A stretch of DNA of 64,000 bases from Datisca glomerata. Taxonomy: Eukaryota > Streptophyta > Magnoliopsida > Cucurbitales > Datiscaceae. Shown one piece after another: positions 1 through 11,872 of this stretch. The number at the start of each line of letters is the position of its first letter. Position 1 is the stretch's first letter. The notes under the pieces were generated by a model that worked only from the letters and a program-made list of their open reading frames with translations, ran no database searches and was not told the origin of the DNA. The position numbers and the translations under genes were made by a program. The stretch spans positions 558,001-622,000 of the forward strand of contig QANY01007421.1 of the NCBI GenBank assembly GCA_003255025.1. Direction: 5' to 3'.

Positions 1-2224
1 GAGAAGTTAATGAAGGGATCAAATAGAAAGAAAAAAAAACATTTTCTAGAAGTATAGAAACAATTGAAAAAATGGAGGGACCAGTGAGGTATTTTGTCCT
101 AATTTTTTTCATAAACACATATATTACTCATTAAATGAGTTATTAAATTAGTTGACACAATAATTAAATCGTGTACGAGTTCATGAGGTGATTAAACCCA
201 AGAATATTCCCAATTGCTGAAGAACTTTTTGAGTAGAAATGTGGACAAATGATCAATTTGTCACGTAACGTATTTCGAGGACAGCTCCACATGCAAGTGG
301 ACCTTTGTCAAGGGCCCAAATGTGTGCGTATGCTATATGGCTTCTTCGATCCATTCACGTGTTATATGCACTTCAGTTCTAACTACAATTGCTGTTCATC
401 ACGTTATAAAAGAATAATTGGATCCACATCCTAAGTTATATTCTGTTTTTTTTTTCATATTAAAATTTAAAATTTCTAAACAGCTCGATTGTTTGATACC
501 CTTCATATAATTGTATATTTAAATGTTTTCGTAAACTATTCAAATTGTACTAAACTTGTTAGTCAATTAACACAATTACCGGTAAATTCACGTATAATAC
601 TTATATTATATATGAATTTTTGAATTACATATTTTAAACTCCGTCCTCGAATTATTCTCCAATGTACGGAATATATCCAATATTTTTTACCCGAAAAGTA
701 TAAACCACGTATAATACTTAAGATGTATAATATTCGATCAAAAATATTTTATGTTCAAATATCTTTTTGCGCCAGTTTAGAATATAATAACACGCGGCCC
801 GGTGGTAGGTTACTACCATTGTTTTACCTTAGATTCAAGGTTTAAATCTTGGGCTTTTATTTTACTTTGTTTCATTTTTTTTCTTTTATAATGCCTTTTG
901 TTTTTCTTATATCATGCATTTTTACTTTCTTTTCTTTTACTATGCATTTTGATCTTTTATTAAGTATTTTTAGTTTTTCAAATTATTTATAATAATAAGT
1001 GTTTTAGTTTTTTAATTGTTTTATAATGATAAATATTTTAATAGAATATAAAAATAAATAAAAATCAAATTTAACCGTGTTAAATGATAATAGAACTTTT
1101 ATTATTTAAACAATATGAATAACTTTATTATACTTAATCTAAATCGATTAAAATAAAATAAAATATTATTATAGTACTATATTCTTAATTCAGTACAAGA
1201 TTAATTTAGCGAGTATACGTGTTTTTATATATTTAAATAATCATGTATTTGATGATTTGTTATCTAATTAATGAAATTATTTAGTGATATTCTTTTGTAA
1301 TAAATGATTTTCTATATTTTATCATATAAATGTTATATATTTTTCTAGTTATCATATGTTTGTAATCCGTATTTTTATGCCAAAATTTTAAAATGAAAAC
1401 GTATAATACACGTTTAATATCCATACCAGAATTATTGCGTGTTATTGACCAAACTTTTATCAAATGTTTGACCATTTAATATCCGTATTATACTTGTCTA
1501 ATAATACTCCATATTTTCGCCGTCTCCAAACCAACTAACTATGATTAGCACGAGATTACTTCGAGAAAAAATTAATACAGAGATGGGCGAACACAGTTAA
1601 TTAGTCTTCTCACTTATATTTAATGAAAGCATAATTGAAAAAATGATTAAATTTTCAACTCAAACCAGAAAAATGACAGGAATTTTTTTTTAAAAAACTA
1701 AAATAATGTAAAAAACTCCTTTACGTATGTGTAACTTTTTCAAATAAGATGTTTACTTCAATTATTTTTGTAAAAAATATATGTTTCAACCAGTTTAAGT
1801 TGGAAAGTTAATAAATCATGTTTTCAAATCAGGTATTTGCTTTATAAAAAATAAAAAATATTGTCTATTTAATACAGTCTAATTTGAATTAATTTAAAAT
1901 TGGAGCCCGGTTTTCATGATTAACAGGTGGACTTTTTCTTTTGGCTCGTAATGAAATTAAAATATGATAAAAAAAATAAAAGAGTAGCGATCGTAATTGG
2001 ATACCACAAGTACCCCTGGAAAATACTAGATTTATACGCTGGCTGACGAAAGGGGTTTTGGCTTATACTTTGGAATATTCCATTTACAAATGGTGAAATT
2101 ACTATTTTGTAACACTAACAAATAAATATTTTTATTTTGTCATTAACTAAATAAGGGAGAATCTAGTCTTTTTAACCTCAATAATGTGTTAAGGATAATA
2201 GGTAAAAGCATAGTAGGTAAAAAT
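1..2224. other. AT-rich intergenic flank, no gene recognised
   Basis: No reading frame here shows a recognisable domain; the short open frames are AT-rich chance products. One patch near 785-860 has a tRNA-like look: a segment matching the B-box consensus for RNA polymerase III (ggtttaaatcttggg) lies about 40 bases after a possible A-box, followed by a T-rich tail. It may be a worn tRNA-derived SINE, but the A-box is poor and no target duplication is visible. The rest is simple AT-rich sequence. Confidence 0.6.
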
Positions 2225-3180
2225 ACTAAACAAAATTGGTCCACGTGAAGGTCCTAGAAGTCTGAGTGTGTAAAAACCGACTAAACCAATCAAAGCGAAT
2301 CAGATAGAACTAGAAAATATCAAGTTTGTCGGCTTTAGCTAATTTGGTTGGTTCGGTTTTGAATATAGGAAAAACTAAACTTTCATTCGGTCTAACCTAT
2401 ATTTTAGACCGAATCGATTGTTTATCCTCCCCAATATATATTCATTTTCTTATCACATTTATCTTCTTTATCATTTATGACATGTCTCTTCTTTCACATT
2501 TCTCTTATTTGTCTTTAATGTTTAGTTTATAATTGTGGTTTAAATGGTGAGTTTTTATTATAAAGCATGAAAAATTTATAATTTCTTGAAACATGTATGA
2601 TTGAATTAATTGCTGGACCTCTTAAAAAATATAATTTTTTTTGGTGTACCGTATAACCCGACCGAACCGATAAATTATTTTACAGTGTGCTCGGTTCGTT
2701 TTTATGCACATAATTGATCGGTTCGATCCTCATTATGGTGAGACCGTGAATTTCGGTTGATCTAATTTTTATGTTAAAACTTGAACCAAACAATCGTGCA
2801 CACCCATACTTTGAACTTAGAAGGGTTGCTCCCTTACACATTATAAGATTCATTTTTATGATGTTAAAGTTAATGACTAAACCTAACTCGTATATGAATT
2901 CTTATATTTTCTATGTTAAATTTATTAACTTATCTACGAAATCTTCTGAAAATACAGTGCACGAATTTCATATGAAAGAACTAAACAAAATTGGTCCACA
3001 TGCTGAAGGTCTTAGAAGGTCTGTTCCCTTACAGATTACGAGATTCAATTTTCTTATGTTAAAAATTAATGACTAATCTTAACTCCAATATGAAATCTTT
3101 GATAATAAGTACACAAATTAATGATTTATCCTCACTCATATACAAAATCTTACTATGATACAGTGCACGAATTTTATGAA
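2225..3180. repeat. Tandem duplication of about 200 bp, first copy split by the MITE
   Basis: The segment beginning actaaacaaaattggtccac at 2225 recurs at 2980 and runs on with tgaaggtcttagaagg, a ttcccttacag block, a taatgacta block and cagtgcacgaattt. In the first copy the sequence is interrupted by the MITE after 2260 and resumes near 2809. The second copy runs uninterrupted to about 3175. The cagtgcacgaattt motif at 2955 and 3161 shows the period of roughly 200 bp. Confidence 0.7.
2261..2808. mobile_element. hAT-like MITE (non-autonomous)
   Basis: The left end reads tctgagtgtgtaaaaaccga. The right end, reverse complemented, gives tatgggtgtgcacg, so the two ends form an imperfect terminal inverted repeat of the type common in plant hAT elements (GGTGTGCA core). 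Several cggttcgg-type motifs cluster near both ends, as in hAT subterminal transposase-binding repeats. No coding capacity is present in about 550 bp. A tagaag octamer-like segment occurs just left (2253-2260) and just right (about 2817-2823), but the exact target duplication is blurred because the insertion lies in sequence that is itself duplicated downstream. Confidence 0.55.
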
Positions 3181-3756
3181 TTTAACCTCACTCATAAAAA
3201 ATGAAATCTTCTGATAATGATAATACAGTACATGAAAGTAATAGCCAAAATGTTATTAAAATTTAATTGAAAAACTGATTTGAACAGATATAACAAATCG
3301 TCATTTATTTTAAGACACCGATCTAATTTATAATCTGATATCAAATATGATCATACTTATAATTATTTATTTATATTTAAATATGATAATTTTTTTCAGT
3401 TCGTAACTCTACGTAACAATGGAATGTATATTATATTTAAAAAAGAAGAAGAAAGCAAGTGGCCTGACAAATGCAAGCATAAAAAACAAAAGAATTGAAA
3501 GAAAAAAGATATGTTTAATTTTGAAAGCAAAACATGTACATCATGATTAACATATTTCCCGGTTTCTTCTATTCGTCGTTGGCGATAGCTCTACGACTAT
3601 GAGTTGATCCAAGAAATATTCTTCAACAGTAATCAAATTCCTATCTCTGTTTTTCATCTTCACAGTATTCCATTTTTGGCGGTTGACCTTCTTTCCCATG
3701 GTTTCTTAGTCGTTTAAGAAGACCCAAAAGAATCGCCCCCTTCATTGATCTCTCAG
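3181..3756 (+). promoter_or_regulatory. Upstream region and likely 5' untranslated exon of the SEC14-like gene
   Basis: A TATA-like stretch (tatattatatttaaa) lies near 3428-3442. A less AT-rich, pyrimidine-containing segment from about 3560 to 3756 looks like transcribed leader. It ends ctcag followed by gtcagc, a usable splice donor at 3757. The partner acceptor would be the cag ending at 5361, 18 bases before the first in-frame ATG of the gene. This leader exon is inferred; no coding sequence supports it. Confidence 0.4.
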
Positions 3757-4064
3757 GTCAGCTTCCATTTCTTTCTCTACCAAAGTCTTCGCTCAAAGGA
3801 AGTGCGTTTTTTCAGAATGGTTACATGCGCAAGAGTTGTTGAGATTTCTTGTGTCGAGTTATAATTCTACAGCTTGCTGTTTGATCAATTTGTTGAATTG
3901 TTCATCAACTTGTTGGACTCTGATCGTAAACTCCATTTTAGTTTTTGAATGGTTTTGTTTATCGTGATAGTCATCAGTGTATTCTATTGCATTTTGGATT
4001 CTCGGTTAGCTTAATTTTGGTACAGTACTTGAGGAATACTGTATGCATTACTGTTTGTTTTTTT

Positions 4065-4099
<35 letters not shown>

Positions 4100-5361
4100 G
4101 TCTCAAGTCTATTTCCTGAAGAAGCCAAAGTGCAAGAAGGAAAGTGTGAACTACTTGAAGTAATTACTTATACCAAGATGTTTCTTTCAGATGGTTGCAC
4201 AACTGATTTTCTTTTCATGATTGATCTTTGTGTTTTTCAAAATTGTGGAAAGAATCCCATCATACTTTTTAATAATGGGATTAAACAGTTCCAACAGCAA
4301 AGAAGCGTATAGCTTGAACTAATTTCAGAGAGAATTTTAATATGCTTTCTTGAACTACCATCTCTGGCCGTTTGTACGAATGGAAGCTTACTGTTTTTTG
4401 TGGCAATGTGAAGAAAATGCATAATTCTGAGTATTACTGGCATAAAACCATCTTTAATCACATCTTAGATCCAGGCAGTTGTGACTTGTGCCTCAGTAAT
4501 CTTTGGCATAAATCAAGTTGGAATAGAACGCAAATGAAATTGACCTTTTGTTTGCTCAGCACCTTAAGGGCTTTCGTCGAATTAGACCCTTGGCTGGGTT
4601 ACTGAGTTAGCTTAAATGATTACGGGTTTTTGGAGCCGTAAACTATTTTCATCGGTCATTGTTTTCTAATTTATTTCAGTTCTATCTGTTATCCTGCAAA
4701 AGATGATGTGTTTGTACAAAAGACTTTAATATTACATGTACAAAAGACTTTCTGAGCTATAAAATGTTGAAGGTGGGGTTGAAAGTTTATTAGAACTAAA
4801 CTTGGAATAGGATGCTTATGAAGTAGTCCTTGGGCCAAACCATCAGAATTATGTGGTTTCTAACCTTTTTCGTGGAGGGATTCTGAAATCTAGGTTCACA
4901 AAAATCTGTAAAATGAAACATTTTTTATTTTAAAGTTTAAATCTCTAGTAGTATAAGGTCAATAAATTGATATTTTCCTTAGCCTGTCAGAGATCAGATT
5001 TCGTGTCTTTGTGCATCTCTCTTTTTTTTTTTTTTTCAGATTTCTAATTATCTTATAATGTTGTTTATAACTATCAAATTCCGTTTTTAATTATAGAAAA
5101 AACTAACGACTGAATTGACCTTTGTCGTATTTCTCTTATAATATAATGGTTCAACATCATAATGTGTTTGGTTTCTGAAGAGTTTTATCCTGTTTTGCAC
5201 ATGATAAACTTGTGTTCTTTTCATTCCATTTATGAAAGAAAATTATCTTCGTTCTAAGACAAATGGCTGACGTTAGGTATATGTATCGTACTTCTATTTA
5301 GTAAGAAAATTGAGACAGAAACAATCTAGTGTTGCTTAAGTTCGGAACTTTTGCTTATCAG
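3757..5361 (+). other. Probable leader intron of the SEC14-like gene
   Basis: The stretch runs from a gtcagc donor to an acceptor after a pyrimidine tract (ttttgcttatcag). It holds no conserved coding frame; the glycine-rich frames around 4040-4100 only read the G homopolymer. T-rich content throughout fits a plant intron. An alternative is that this is promoter sequence and transcription starts near 5300. Confidence 0.4.
4067..4098. repeat. Homopolymer of 32 consecutive G
   Basis: Nine T residues are followed by 32 uninterrupted G residues inside the probable leader intron. A run this long can form G-quadruplexes and is unstable. It is also a classic place for sequencing or assembly length error, so the exact count should not be trusted. 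Confidence 0.9.
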
Positions 5362-5379
5362 GTGTCTAATTTGGAAATT

Positions 5380-8300
5380 ATGAATGCAAGTTTAAAGAAA
5401 TCTCCTTCGAATGGCTGTGAGAACCCTTTACCGACTGAAGAGCAGCATGTGAAGGTATCTTCAATTGTCGACGCCTTCACAACTTCTTGGATTATTTTTT
5501 TTTCAACCTAGAATCTTGTTGGGTGAAAATACTACCACTATCCGGGAAAGAATGACAATGGCTCATTATACTTATATCTTTGCAGATTAATGATGTGCGA
5601 AGGTTGATAGGGCCCTTATCGGGTAACCTGTCAATTTATTGCTCCAATGCATATATTTCTAGATATTTAAGGGCGAGAAACTGGAATGTCAAGAAGGCAG
5701 CTAAAATGCTGAAAGAGACCTTAAAGTGGAGATCATCATACAAGCCGGAAGAGATTCGTTGGGTATACATACATCTTTCCTTTCTGTTTTTGTCTACTCA
5801 TTGTCTAATTCATGGGTCAAAATTGTGCTCAATTATATTCTGATCTAGTCGGCTGCTTGAAAAATGCCTACTCTATTCGATCATTTAAAGATTTTCTAAC
5901 TAGGCTCTCAGCTGCAATTTCTATGGCCTGATTATCTTCTCCTGTTGTTTTCATTCATTTGCATCTACGGTTCTGTAAAGCACTAGAATCCTTACTGGGT
6001 AGGTGCAAATATACATAATTCAAGGTGAACTCCATTTTCTAATCCAACTGCATCTAAATTAATTTTTTAAGAGTACCCTATCATGCGCAAGCTTAATATA
6101 GCATACTGGTCTTGGAAGAATTACCAGGGTTCAACATTATATCAACCCCTCAGGAATGACTTCATTTATTTACTTTTCTCATTTGTGATATAGGAGGAGG
6201 TTGCTCATGAAGCAGAGACAGGAAAAATTTACAGGACAAATTATACTGACAAGCATGGGAGAACAGTTCTTGTCATGAGACCTAGTCGACAGGTTTCATC
6301 GTCTACGAAAATCTATGATGTTTATTATGATAGTTAAGTTTATCAACAGTAGTAGTAGTTAGAAGATAAAAAATAGTGTACGTGAAGTCAAATAAGGGAA
6401 AAAAATTCTGATATTCTTATTGTTTTTCTGGGTTTGTGTCAGTTTTCCCTAGCCAAATATCAAATGATTATGTGGGAAAATTCTTCCTTACTGTAACTTT
6501 AAGGTACTGGGGCTGGGAGGACAGAGAAAGATATAGTGCAGATGAGAGAGAAGCTGTAGTAAGGAAGAATGACCAGATTATGTGCATATTTGCGGCTAAG
6601 TGTTTTCAGATTGATAATTCTAGATATGTTAGCATAAGAATAGGGTACAATTGTGAGCATGAGAAGTCATTTTATAATTTATACTTGGGTAAAATGCAAA
6701 ATACCCCTTGCACTTGAATTGGTCTGTAAGCACACCCCTATATAATTGTTTTAGCCAATTTAGTACACGCGCTTATGAGACTTTTGCAACTTAACCCTGT
6801 TACTCAAACATCTTCTACTTTTAAAGCATCTCAACCTTTAATTCTCTTTAAAGAATCAATTCAATACAGAATCCTACAGAAAGAGGGATTTGTAATTCGT
6901 ATCGAAAATTAAGAGCGTACAATTACATCATGGGCTGAACTAAAACTTAATCTAACTGACGCATTACGTTAATTTTAGTACATGGGAGAACTCATTGGAA
7001 GATGGTAAATAAGTTAGTATGAAATATATGCAAATGGCCTGCTTAGAGATATTAAATCCAATAGATTTTGTGTTACCAGGCTTAATTTTATAAAATTTAA
7101 AGTGCATGTACTAAATTGACTAAGAAAATTGTGTAGGGAGTATGGCTGCAAAATAGTCAAAGTGTTGGGAATTTTTTTCACCCTTAATATTCTCATGTTT
7201 AGGTCAAATCCAATTTATAGTTAGCTTAATACTAAATATTGGATCTCTCCTGGTTTGCATCAGTTATATGATGACTTGTAGACTAGGTTCACAAGGACTG
7301 TACTTTGCATTGATGGCTTCACATTCATCTTGACTGCAGAACTCGAAGACAATTAAAGGACAGATTAGATATTTGGTATATTGCATGGAGAATGCTATTC
7401 TAAATCTGCCACCAAACCAGGAGCAGATGGTTTGGCTGATTGACTTTGAAGGTTTCAATTTGTCACATATATCGGTGAAGGTGACACGGGAAACTGCCCA
7501 TGTTTTACAAGAACATTATCCAGAACGACTTGGCTTGGCTATACTATACAATCCGCCCAAGTTCTTTGAGCCATTTTGGATGGTATGACTATTTAAATGT
7601 TGTTTTTGAATCTTCTCTGTTTTATCTATTGTTCTTACTTTCGGTATGTGATAATATATATATATATGCATGTATGTATGCATGTATATATGCAAGCACA
7701 TTGACTGATCTGTAGCATTGAAATTAAAAGGTATTTTTTGGTCAAAGTTACAAATTCTAAAGGTACAACTCGAACCCACGCATCTTGGGTATCGGTGTGG
7801 TATTTAACTATCTATGTCAACTTATCTTGTTCTTGAATCTTAAGGCTGATAGTCGAATCATTTTAAAGTTGAAGATTACTAAGATTCAACTTAATAAAAC
7901 TTCTCGTCAGTAGTTTAAAAAATTTCATTGGAATAGGCGGAAGACTACTGCCACAGATTGGGTTTTGCTTGTCAGTTGAATCTTCCTCCTGCCTTTAGGT
8001 TACTTCTGATAGTTTCTGAATATTTCATCCCAATAGTTTAGCAATTTTCATAATGACTAGCAACTTTTGTGCTTGTGACCTCGCAATCGCAGGTGGTAAA
8101 GCCTTTCCTAGAGCCAAAGACTGCCAACAAAGTTAAGTTTGTCTACTCTGATGACCTAAACTCCAAAAACATAATGGAGAATCTATTTGATATAGATCAG
8201 TTGGAGTCTGCATTTGGTGGAAATGATGATGCAGTTTTTGAAATTAACAAATATGCAGAGAGGATGAAGGAAGAAGAGAAGAAGATGCCTTCTTTCTGGA

Positions 8301-8518
8301 CAGGAGAGAACCCTCCATTGCCAAACTTGGAACAATCCCTAACTAGTGTCCCTACAGATTCTATTAACTTACGCTCGGAGGATTCTGATTCTTCTGATAA
8401 TGAGAAGACAGATTCTAATCCAATGGATGGATTAGTATCCGAAGATCTCTCCCCCGCTCACAATGGAAATGGCAATGGTGGTAGCAATAATGGCGGCCGA
8501 GAGATCACATTAACTTGA
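5380..8518 (+). CDS. SEC14-like / CRAL-TRIO phosphatidylinositol-transfer family protein
   Basis: Coding exons are 5380-5454, 5586-5762, 6194-6292, 7340-7582 and 8093-8518. All introns are GT-AG and phase 0, giving 339 residues. Residues about 26-84 match the CRAL-TRIO N domain (ISRYLRARNWNVKKA motif, then LKWR). Residues about 85-260 match the SEC14 lipid-binding domain (GRTVLVMRPSRQ, then WLIDFEGFNLSHISVK, HYPERLGLAILYNPPKFFEPFW, where I saw the conserved core). The C-terminal 80 residues are acidic, Ser/Asp-rich and end in an Asn/Gly-rich tail. The family binds phosphatidylinositol or other hydrophobic ligands and presents or moves them between membranes; this small single-domain form lacks GOLD or nodulin domains and is expected to be cytosolic. 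The start was chosen because it lies just after a splice acceptor and matches the N-terminus typical of plant homologues. Frame and splice sites are intact, so it is probably functional. Confidence 0.93.
7655..7700. repeat. TA/TGCA microsatellite in intron 4
   Basis: A run of ta dinucleotides followed by tgca/tgta tetranucleotide repeats lies in the last intron of the SEC14-like gene. It is ordinary simple sequence. Confidence 0.8.
7741..7835 (-). mobile_element. Possible tRNA-derived SINE fragment in intron 4
   Basis: Read on the minus strand, a B-box-like sequence (gggttcgagttg) follows an A-box-like stretch (tagatagttaaatacc) by about 30 bases, the usual layout of a tRNA-derived SINE head. 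No tail or target duplication could be fixed. It could equally be a degraded tRNA-like remnant. Confidence 0.35.
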
Positions 8519-9065
8519 CATGGAGGAACGATGAAAGTCGGATTCGAGCTTTTCTGTAGGTATGATGACCTGAACCCGTTTATAATCCAGATATGGGTGC
8601 TGACTGTTTGCCAATTAAAAGCAAAACTGTTCTGTAAACTATGTTAGCATTGTGATGTTCTTTGAATCACTTTGCTGTCAAGGAAGAATTAATGATGAAT
8701 TTGCTTTCGGTTTTTCTTTTTAAGTATGGGTCTTCCGCTAATACCGTTGGTATCATACCGTAACATTCGTACCAGATGAGATACAAGTAACATGAATGAG
8801 GTATATCGTTTTGGGATACAAATGAGGTTCATACACGCAACATGAATGAATCATTTTGATGTTCTTTGAATCAATTTGCTGTCAAAGAAGAACTAATGAT
8901 GAATTTGCTTGCAGTTTTTCTTTTTTAAGTCTGGGTCTTCTGCTATACCATTGTAGGTATGACATTTGTACCAAATGAGGTACATGCAACTGAATAAGGT
9001 ACACCATCTTGGGGGTACATGCAACACAAATGAGCTACATATATCCTCAAATATCCAACATGACG
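8519..9065. repeat. 3' flank of the SEC14-like gene with a tandem duplication of about 204 bp
   Basis: The block starting gatgttctttgaatca at 8654 recurs at 8858. Both copies continue through tttgctgtcaa, aatgatgaatttgct, a T-rich stretch and a gggtcttc motif into a shared ataccrttg/gtacca-atgagrtaca-gcaac module. The first copy lies in the likely 3' untranslated region. The downstream half of each unit contains further short degenerate repeats (gtacatgcaac, aaatgag) that continue weakly to about 9235. Confidence 0.75.
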
Positions 9066-9925
9066 TACCATTTTGTGTTTCAGTTCTTCATTTGAGAGAT
9101 ATGTATCTCCAAATGACTGCATGTCATTTGTGTTACATGTGCCTCATTAAGTCTTATGTTCCCTAATATTGACGTCTCATTTAATGTACCCCATTTGGTT
9201 ATGTTATGAATGTACCTCAAATCAGGTAGATTAACGTCATGGTATTGTCAACGGCGCCATAGAATTTTCTGTTAAGCGATATCCCACTTTTATATCCTAC
9301 AGTTTTCAAGTCTTTTTGATGAATTGACTTGAGGAAATTGCATATAACCATTTAATTCTGTCTGCAATTTGTCGAGTAGTGTGAGCTAGTAACTAAACTA
9401 GACATTAGAAGGATTGATTATGAAGAACTTGACTTAAACATGACGGGTGCTATTTGATTTTGTCCGCAATTTGTTGAAGCCTGCTGCCCCCATTTTGGTG
9501 GTTTTGATTTAGTTTTTTACGGAAAATTCTTGAAAAAAGGTTGTTTGGAAAATTCTTGAAAAAAGGTACTTTTTCATGGCTTGGAGATCGTCTTTTGAAC
9601 ATTTGAATTCCATAAGTGAATTCTAGTTCGACAAATTCGCCTTTTCATAAAAAGACTGGTATCGAGGCGACGACGATTTTTCATCAAATTTATAAAATTA
9701 CAAGTTTTGCAATAAAATAAGTTACATAAAATCATATGCCTCAAATCCGGCGTACATCAATTCTAAATTGAAATAAAAAAAAACCTAGAGTCAATAGTTA
9801 GGGATCCAATCACATAACACATTCAAAACAGTTTTGAATCTATCATACAAAATCTTATGTCACTATCCACAAAATTCACGATATGTTTGTTTCAAATATC
9901 AATATGCATAATCAAGAACCTATTA
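9066..9925. other. Intergenic sequence, no gene recognised
   Basis: No frame with a known domain was found. There is a short direct repeat (gaaaattcttgaaaaaaggt at about 9521 and 9548). The right-hand 200 bases lead into the primer-binding-like site at 9926 and may be leader sequence of an LTR retrotransposon on the minus strand. Confidence 0.5.
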
Positions 9926-9937
9926 CTTTGATACCCA
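9926..9937 (-). other. Primer-binding-like site (tRNA-Met type)
   Basis: On the minus strand the sequence reads TGGGTATCAAAG, close to the TGGTATCAGAGC used by plant Copia elements, and it lies one base from the putative LTR end at 9939. The position and near match together suggest a degraded primer site. Confidence 0.5.
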
Positions 9938-9938
9938 T

Positions 9939-11872
9939 TGTTGGGACCGGTTTGTTTTAAAATTAATTAAAAATAAGTTTGAACCACGAATGGTTCGAGG
10001 ACGGAATTTCAAAAAAATACATTAACTTTTAATCAAATTAAATAACTTAAAATCAAAAAACGTATGATTATGCATATACGGCATTAAATGAGATGATAAA
10101 ATTAGAAACAATTTTTCACATATACTTTGTATCGGAGAATTTCTGAACTGGCAAAATTCCTTCGAGCATTCTTCGTGTTCTTCAAGTTTCGGGATCCGAA
10201 TCACACACTTGAACTCAAAGAAGGATTTGTGAATTTCGCCCACCAACAACCACCCGTTAATTTTAAAAATATATCTCACGAGAATTTTATGTAAAAATTT
10301 AAGTGTGCGTACTCAAAATGATTGAAGAAGAAAAATAAAAAAATATCTCCTTCAATATAATTTTCGGTGGCAACTGAGAGGGAGAGGAAAAACGTTTCTC
10401 TCATTTTGCTTAACAAGAAACTGTATTTTATCAAAGATTTATCTGCAATCAAATTACTATTAGATATTGATAAAATGTAATTTTTGATACTTATAAATAT
10501 ACCCATATATTATTAAATTTTCAAAAATTCACCCAGTATATTCATAATTGCCGAAAATTGTAATATTTCCTAGAGTTTAAGTTGTATCAAGATTCATCAA
10601 TTCAATTAATAAATTAATTGATCATTATCAATTAATTTATTTTATTATTATTTATCTACTAATTATCCAATTACTAGAAAATAATAAATTAATTAATTTC
10701 AATACATATAATCATAATTAACTAATTAAGTGACATCACTCATCCCATATAAGTGTAGGAAATATGCATTGGCACCAAAACATATTTTGATCCAATTTAT
10801 CTCATTTCTTTATTCATATTCTTATGAGCTATTTTTGAGACTGAATGGACCCACATGAACAAAACTAAGGATTCAAATACCTGGTGAATTTATCTCCATA
10901 AATTCCTGACTTATTTAATCTTGACATCGTACAACTCCACTATAAGTTCGAGTCGAATTAACCCTCGATTCATACACGCTACGTTTTCTTTGGTGTAAAT
11001 AAACCTTTTTATTTTTACGGTCCACAGAATATTTTAACATAATAAACATCGTAAATATCAATAACAGGAGCGGAATATAAAATTATCATTTTATCCATCT
11101 TGTTATTATTTTTTTAACTTCTTTATTGAGTGTGAATAAGAAAGACATAATAATGAATTGTCTTGTACAATTCACAAATCTTAATCAATGACTCAATTCA
11201 TTGAATATTTGACCACGTTAATTATTTACACACCCATCAATAAAGCATAAGGTGATATTATTGCTGTCACAATCGAACCACGAATTTTCATATTTGTGAA
11301 TCATGTAACTCCAACTTAATTGAATTACAATCCCAACGGCCGAGGTATTACCCGTCAATTTGAACTCACTCATTTGACATATTAAATATTACAACTAATT
11401 AAGTCAAACTACGTATTCACCTCATGATTAAGGTAATTATGAAAATACTCTTAAGATGTTACAATTAGATTTAGAGCTTGGTAAACGATTTTGGATTCTA
11501 AATTAATTTGTTACCGGTCTATTCAACATGTTCATAACATGTTTAGGTTAACAGTTTGAGTCTCCACTCGCGTGCCCCAAGACTGGCATCCATTGGTTCA
11601 ACCTAACAGTCGTAATCAGATTCGATTGCCCAGTCAATCCTAAGACTGCGAATATCGTTCTCAACTTTCTAGAAGAGTTCGTATGGAGACGCTTCTGTCT
11701 TCACTTTTCGTTCGTTGATGAAACTTTCAGGACTTGAGTAATTTAGAAACACACTTTAATTTAAACTAAAACTTTCAATTTATTCATAAGAATTCAATAA
11801 TACTAATGTCTGAGAAATAACTAACTACAAATAAATAGTTATTACATGTTATTTTATGGATATATTTCAACA
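9939..11872 (-). mobile_element. Probable LTR of a Copia-type element (minus strand), about 1.9 kb
   Basis: The sequence begins TGTTGGGACC and ends ATATTTCAACA, so TG...CA and a short TGTTG/CAACA terminal inversion are present. The primer-like site at 9926-9937 flanks the 3' end of this LTR read on the minus strand. A minus-strand TATA-like stretch is at about 10490-10500. No second LTR or gag/pol was found nearby, so it is either a truncated element or a near-solo LTR. No protein-coding frame inside is recognisable. The right border is inferred from the terminal inversion only. Confidence 0.5.

Noticed and set aside
785..860. Functional tRNA gene
   Set aside because: Only a B-box-like match; no cloverleaf could be drawn and the A-box is poor.
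3945..4312. Frames with a polyglycine run
   Set aside because: Produced by the G32 homopolymer inside a probable intron.
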